In this document: positions 6,620-9,934 of the stretch, in pieces
How positions within the stretch are numbered: position 1 is the first letter of the stretch
Layout of the letters: each line of letters starts with the position of its first letter
DNA from: Bacteroidota bacterium
Lineage (GTDB): Bacteria > Bacteroidota > Bacteroidia > Bacteroidales > B18-G4
Assembly (NCBI GenBank): GCA_030635045.1
Contig: DAOVZP010000030.1
Location: forward strand, 1-9,934
Length of the DNA stretch: 9,934 nucleotides
Reading direction: 5' to 3'
Position numbers and translations under genes: made by a program
The notes under the pieces: generated by a model
Databases searched by the model: none
The model's input: the letters and a program-made list of their open reading frames with translations, nothing else
What the model was told of the DNA's origin: nothing

Positions 6620-8089
6620 TTACCATCCGAGTGTCGCCGAGGACGCCCCTCCGGCCGAATACTCAGGTGAGGATTTACTGATTTTCTTTCCATCAAGTAC
6701 CTCCAATGACCGGTCGATGTCTGCGATGATGTCGTCGGGGTGTTCACCGCCAACGCAGAGCCTGATCAGGGTCTGTGGTATGTCAGCGAGCTTGCGCCCC
6801 TCTTCCCCTTGCTGTGAATGTGTTGAGATAGCAGGTATGGTTGCAACGGATTTGATTCGACCCAGGTCGGTTGCACGCCAGATCCTTTCAAAGGCATCGA
6901 AAACATCCCTGGTATCCTGTGCGGTACCTTTGATCCTGAATGACATAAGGTGGCCAAAGCGGTTCACCTTTTCTCCGTTATATTGCTCATCGAACTCGGA
7001 ATCTACCAGCACCAGGTATTTTTTCGCAAGCTCATGTACCGGATGGCTTTCAAGTCCCAGGTAGTCGACCTGCTCAATGTGTTTATGTCCTTCAAGATGC
7101 CTGGCGATCTTAAGGGTGCTGCGGCTCAGCCTGTCCATGCGCGACCGGATGGTCCTGATATCGTTTACGGCCAGTATGGCATTCATTGGGGAGATATTTG
7201 GCCCGTTGTCCCTGTTGGGAAGGGTTTTCAGGTACATGGCAAAATCAGCTTTCATCTCGTCGCTGCCAAACCTGGCGCGAATATTTTTCCTTGCGATGAG
7301 GGCGCCACCTATACCAAAACCACTTGTGCTCAAAGATTTTGTTACCGATTGAATGACAATATCTGCTCCATAGCCGAGTGGCCGCATAAGGGCCGGTGAT
7401 GCCACTGTGGCATCAATGATCACGGGCAGGTTGTATTTCTCACCCAGCTTGCAAACCTCTGCCAGGTCGAAGAATGCCAGTCCGGGGTTACTGGGCATTT
7501 CACCATACAGAAAACGAGTGTTTTCGTCGATCAGTGACTCCCATTCATTGATATCAGCCGAGTTGATCACCTTACGCCATTCTACATTCCTTTCTTCATC
7601 CTTGCGCATGGCAAATTGCTGGAAGGTCCCGCCATATACCTGGCAGGTTGCCACAAAGTTCATTTTCTGATCCGGATCATCATGATCAACGCATAGCAGG
7701 TTGTCTGCTGCACTGGCGATGGCGGCCATACCTGAAGATGTTGCGATGCATGATGCGTCGACACCGGTTCCGTAAGTTTCTAAAAGGGCAAGGACGCCCT
7801 CCAGGTAATACATGGATGGATTGGCGATACGTGAATAACACCATGTGGGGACCTCATATCCCAGTGCTGCTTCCATCTCGTCCGAATCGCGGTAAGCCTG
7901 TGAAGTGGACATATACATGGGTTCAATGATAGAACCCTGGTTGAAATCAAGGGCCTCCTGCATAGAGTAGACGCCGTGAACGGCAATGGTGTCGAAACGG
8001 CACGACTTCATCTTATTGATGTTCTCTTCATGCCATTTCATTGACCGTTTCGCAGCATCAATGTAATAGTTTTTACCTTTTGGACACAT
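6620..8089 (-). CDS. Cys/Met-metabolism PLP enzyme (cystathionine gamma-synthase / O-acetylhomoserine sulfhydrylase-like), extended form
   Basis: The 489-residue product is a fold-type I gamma-family PLP enzyme. YSRIANPS (85-92), SSGMAAI (118-124), the Asp in VIIDATVASP (Asp227), the PLP lysine in SVTKSLSTSGFG (Lys251) and a C-terminal TIPAISTHSQQ (417-427) follow the family order. Members use an activated homoserine or cystathionine to make cystathionine, homocysteine or their breakdown products; the exact reaction cannot be fixed from sequence. It is longer than usual (about 380-430), with about 30 extra N-terminal residues (MCPKGKNYYIDAAKRSMKWHE) and a low-complexity Ser/Gly tail after residue 467. 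The ATG at 8089 is chosen because AGGAG lies 8 nt upstream; a TTG at 8140 is unlikely. It heads the thrC-thrH-pepC cluster, so activated homoserine would feed both sulphur and threonine branches. Confidence 0.88.
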   Translation of the reverse strand: MCPKGKNYYIDAAKRSMKWHEENINKMKSCRFDTIAVHGVYSMQEALDFNQGSIIEPMYMSTSQAYRDSDEMEAALGYEVPTWCYSRIANPSMYYLEGVLALLETYGTGVDASCIATSSGMAAIASAADNLLCVDHDDPDQKMNFVATCQVYGGTFQQFAMRKDEERNVEWRKVINSADINEWESLIDENTRFLYGEMPSNPGLAFFDLAEVCKLGEKYNLPVIIDATVASPALMRPLGYGADIVIQSVTKSLSTSGFGIGGALIARKNIRARFGSDEMKADFAMYLKTLPNRDNGPNISPMNAILAVNDIRTIRSRMDRLSRSTLKIARHLEGHKHIEQVDYLGLESHPVHELAKKYLVLVDSEFDEQYNGEKVNRFGHLMSFRIKGTAQDTRDVFDAFERIWRATDLGRIKSVATIPAISTHSQQGEEGRKLADIPQTLIRLCVGGEHPDDIIADIDRSLEVLDGKKISKSSPEYSAGGASSATLGW

Positions 8090-8097
8090 AAACTCTT

Positions 8098-8102
8098 CTC
8101 CT
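8098..8102 (-). promoter_or_regulatory. Shine-Dalgarno site for the PLP enzyme gene
   Basis: The minus strand reads TAGGAGAAGAGTTTATG, putting AGGAG 8 nt before the ATG at 8089. It is the only strong Shine-Dalgarno site before a gene in this window, unusual for a Bacteroidota-like genome, and it decides the start codon over the upstream TTG. Confidence 0.75.
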
Positions 8103-8137
8103 ATAATTAATTGTGGTTTTAATCTGAAATTACGAGC

Positions 8138-8145
8138 CAAAATTA
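8138..8145 (-). promoter_or_regulatory. Promoter -7 box for the PLP enzyme-thrC-thrH cluster
   Basis: The minus strand carries TAATTTTG (8145 to 8138), an exact TAnnTTTG match and identical to the box of the channel operon. The -33 region is weak: TTTA (8166 to 8163) sits 17 nt upstream, with no TTG at the best spacing. The leader to the ATG at 8089 would be about 40 nt, too short for a known SAM riboswitch. Confidence 0.6.
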
Positions 8146-8256
8146 TAAAAAATTATGCTATATAAATTCTAGCCGCCACCACGAATGGTATTTTTACTGA
8201 ATATAAATAGTTAAGTCAGCACCTTCATCACATGAATTTTATAACCACAACTCCAA

Positions 8257-8276
8257 CCTGCCTGCCGGCAGGCAGG
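8257..8276. repeat. 20-bp perfect palindrome in the divergent intergenic region
   Basis: CCTGCCTGCCGGCAGGCAGG is its own reverse complement over all 20 bases, made of CCTG/CAGG steps. It lies in the 360-bp gap between the PLP enzyme gene and lpd, about 110 bp upstream of the former's -7 box and about 140 bp upstream of the latter's. I recall similar GC-rich palindromes as scattered intergenic elements in this phylum, but no second copy is present here. A regulator site or a cruciform-forming repeat are both possible. Confidence 0.75.
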
Positions 8277-8304
8277 ACTCCAAACTCCCAAATTCAGGCA
8301 CTTT

Positions 8305-8375
8305 AAGTATTCCAAGTACTCCAAGTACTCTAAGTACTCCAAGTACTTTAAGTACTTCAAGTACTCTAAGTACTA
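8305..8375. repeat. 9-nt tandem repeat (AAGTACTNN) upstream of lpd
   Basis: Seven full 9-mers and one partial: AAGTATTCC, AAGTACTCC, AAGTACTCT, AAGTACTCC, AAGTACTTT, AAGTACTTC, AAGTACTCT and AAGTACTA. All but the first contain the palindrome AGTACT, so the array is a ladder of small dyads spaced 9 bp apart. It ends 74 bp before the lpd ATG and 41 bp before its -7 box. The rest of the 8146-8449 gap holds AT-rich sequence, the 20-bp palindrome and the lpd promoter; I see no RNA gene or additional coding region there. Confidence 0.9.
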
Positions 8376-8416
8376 TTTTTAGTGAACCATCCGCCCCCTC
8401 ACTTGTTGATTTTACG

Positions 8417-8424
8417 TACTTTTG
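8417..8424 (+). promoter_or_regulatory. Promoter -7 box for lpd
   Basis: TACTTTTG matches TAnnTTTG exactly. It is 25 nt before the lpd ATG at 8450, giving a leader of roughly 20 nt. No TTG is present at the usual -33 distance; two TTGs at 8403-8408 are too close. The -33 function may be weak or supplied by an activator. Confidence 0.6.
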
Positions 8425-8449
8425 CATATCATTTTAAAATCACCTGCAT

Positions 8450-9841
8450 ATGAATTATGATCTTATCATTATAGGCAGTGGCCCGGGAGGTTATGTTGCT
8501 GCCATCAGGGCCAGCCAGCTCGGACTGAAAACGGCTGTGGTTGAGAAATCCGAACTGGGTGGCGTTTGCCTGAATTGGGGGTGTATTCCCACCAAGGCAT
8601 TGCTGAAGAGTGCCCAGGTTTTTAATTATGTGAACCATGCTGCAGATTACGGCGTGAAGGTTGACGGAGAAATAAGCGCTGATTTTAAGGCAATGGTCAA
8701 AAGAAGCCGTGAGGTGGCCTCCGGGATGAGCAACGGGATACAATATCTTTTTAAAAAGAATAAAATTGCACATCTTGCCGGCATGGGAAAAGTGCTTCCC
8801 GGAAAAAAGGTTGAAGTGACCGATGCTGAAGGAAAGAAGAAAGAATATACTGCTGAACATATCATTATTGCTACCGGTGCCAGGTCAAAGGAGCTTCCCT
8901 TCCTGAAACAGGACGGCAAAAAAGTGATCGGCTACCGCGAAGCCATGACCCTTCCAAAACAGCCCAAATCCATGGTTGTGGTAGGCTCAGGTGCCATAGG
9001 CTCCGAATTTGCATATTTCTACAATAGCATAGGCACGGAGGTGACACTCATTGAAGTGCTGCCGAATATTGTTCCGCTGGAGGATGTCGATGTCTCCAAA
9101 CAGCTTGGCAGGTCCTTTAAGAAAGCCGGCATCAAGGTGCTGACAGGCGGTGCTGTGGAAAATGTCGATTCGAAAGGAAAAACATGCAAGGTGACTGTCA
9201 AAACAAAGAAAGGCGAAGAGGTGATCGATGCTGAGATCGTCCTTTCAGCTGTTGGTATTGCACCCAACATTGAAGGCATAGGCCTGGAAGACGTTTCTGT
9301 TGAAACAGAGAATGGAAAGGTGAAGGTTGATGATTACTATCGCACCAGTGTGCCCGGCTATTACGCCATTGGCGATATCGTACATGGCCCTGCTCTAGCA
9401 CATGTGGCCTCTCATGAAGGCATCACATGTGTCGAGAATATTGCGGGACTCTATACGGAACCGGTCGATTATGGCAATATTCCTGCATGTACCTATACAA
9501 ATCCGGAAGTTGCATCGGTTGGAATGACCGAACAGCAGGCAAAGGATGCCGGATATGAGCTCAGGATCGGGAAATTTCCTTACACCGCATCCGGAAAGGC
9601 CAGTGCAGCCGGTAATAGGGATGGTTTTGTGAAAGTGATCTTTGATGCCAAATACGGCGAATGGCTGGGTTGTCACATGATCGGGGATAATGTTACCGAA
9701 ATGATCGCAGAGGCAGTGGTAGCCAGGAAGCTGGAGACCACAGGGCATGAGATCATCAAATCCGTTCATCCGCACCCGACCATGTCAGAGGCGGTGATGG
9801 AAGCTGTGGCAGCTGCTTATGATGAAGTAATTCACCTATAA
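8450..9841 (+). CDS. lpd: Dihydrolipoyl dehydrogenase (E3 component)
   Basis: The 463-residue flavoprotein has the normal family length. The FAD-binding GSGPGGYVAAIRA lies at 9-21, and the redox disulphide Cys40/Cys45 sits in GGVCLNWGCIPTK. The central ATGARSKELP is at 141-150. The NAD-binding VVVGSGAIGSEFA (177-189) has Glu202 positioned for the NAD ribose. YAIGDIVHGPALAHVASHEG provides the second FAD segment. The C-terminal HPHPTMSEAVMEA supplies the catalytic His442/Glu447 pair used with the partner subunit. E3 reoxidises dihydrolipoyl groups of 2-oxoacid dehydrogenase complexes or the glycine cleavage system, passing electrons to NAD+. No E1, E2 or H-protein gene is in the window, so which complex it serves is unknown. 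It is transcribed divergently from the PLP enzyme cluster, from its own promoter. Confidence 0.97.
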   Translation: MNYDLIIIGSGPGGYVAAIRASQLGLKTAVVEKSELGGVCLNWGCIPTKALLKSAQVFNYVNHAADYGVKVDGEISADFKAMVKRSREVASGMSNGIQYLFKKNKIAHLAGMGKVLPGKKVEVTDAEGKKKEYTAEHIIIATGARSKELPFLKQDGKKVIGYREAMTLPKQPKSMVVVGSGAIGSEFAYFYNSIGTEVTLIEVLPNIVPLEDVDVSKQLGRSFKKAGIKVLTGGAVENVDSKGKTCKVTVKTKKGEEVIDAEIVLSAVGIAPNIEGIGLEDVSVETENGKVKVDDYYRTSVPGYYAIGDIVHGPALAHVASHEGITCVENIAGLYTEPVDYGNIPACTYTNPEVASVGMTEQQAKDAGYELRIGKFPYTASGKASAAGNRDGFVKVIFDAKYGEWLGCHMIGDNVTEMIAEAVVARKLETTGHEIIKSVHPHPTMSEAVMEAVAAAYDEVIHL

Positions 9842-9844
9842 AGA

Positions 9845-9879
9845 GTGTTGAGTGTTGAGTTTTGGGTTTTGAGTTAATT
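9845..9879. repeat. 7-nt tandem repeat array E, after the lpd stop
   Basis: Five heptamers, two GTGTTGA, then GTTTTGG, GTTTTGA and GTTAATT, start 3 nt after the lpd stop codon. TGTTGAGT also occurs directly after the thrC stop on its own coding strand, so the two gene ends share the same first post-stop sequence. The remaining bases to the window end (9880-9934) are AT-rich with nothing recognisable. Confidence 0.75.
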
Positions 9880-9934
9880 GTATATGATTGTGGGGAATGT
9901 ATTGAAGGCTTAATGCAAATTATTATCTGAAATA

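Noticed and set aside
8090..8137. SAM or other riboswitch upstream of the PLP enzyme gene
   Set aside because: The predicted leader is only about 40 nt, AT-rich and without a recognisable aptamer core.
8239..8427. 62-residue minus-strand ORF encoding VLGVLRVLG tripeptide-like repeats
   Set aside because: The 9-nt repeat keeps frame and yields an artificial Leu/Val repeat. It also covers the palindrome and has no ribosome site or homology I recognise.
8431..8440. ATTTTAAAAT palindrome in the lpd leader
   Set aside because: A 10-bp pure AT palindrome is expected by chance in such sequence and sits downstream of the -7 box without further support.

Overview
The window looks like a chromosomal stretch from a member of the Bacteroidota, probably Bacteroidales or a related order. 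Three lines of evidence point there. Three genes have upstream -7 boxes of the form TAnnTTTG, typical of this phylum. Shine-Dalgarno sites are nearly absent. The proteins (YbdG-type channel, exported aminopeptidase C, ThrH, type I threonine synthase) read like Bacteroidota versions. The phylum call is inference; no rRNA or other taxonomic marker is present.

Layout, left to right. At 3-119 (+) is the 3' end of a probable isopentenyl-diphosphate isomerase gene. Convergent to it, read right to left, are a YbdG-like mechanosensitive channel (765-2027) and, 2 nt after it, a small two-helix membrane protein (256-762). Next on the minus strand is an unrecognised 235-residue protein (2210-2917). A four-gene minus-strand cluster follows, in transcription order: a Cys/Met-metabolism PLP enzyme (6620-8089), threonine synthase thrC (5238-6608), thrH (4505-5104) and an exported C1B aminopeptidase pepC (3100-4494). 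Divergent from this cluster is lpd, dihydrolipoyl dehydrogenase (8450-9841, +).

The metabolic core is the homoserine branch point. The PLP enzyme would act on an activated homoserine (sulphur branch). ThrH can make O-phosphohomoserine by taking phosphate from phosphoserine. ThrC turns O-phosphohomoserine into threonine. No thrB homoserine kinase is present here, so ThrH may supply ThrC's substrate.

The most unusual feature is non-coding. Intergenic space is filled with short tandem repeats of exactly 7 nt (five arrays) or 9 nt (two arrays), plus a dispersed hairpin-like repeat and a 20-bp perfect palindrome. The 7-nt arrays sit against stop codons. In the three large ones the unit types come in the same order relative to the minus-strand gene end, and two arrays run into the stop codon itself. 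Two clean dyads near the starts of the 235-residue gene and the channel gene look like operators.
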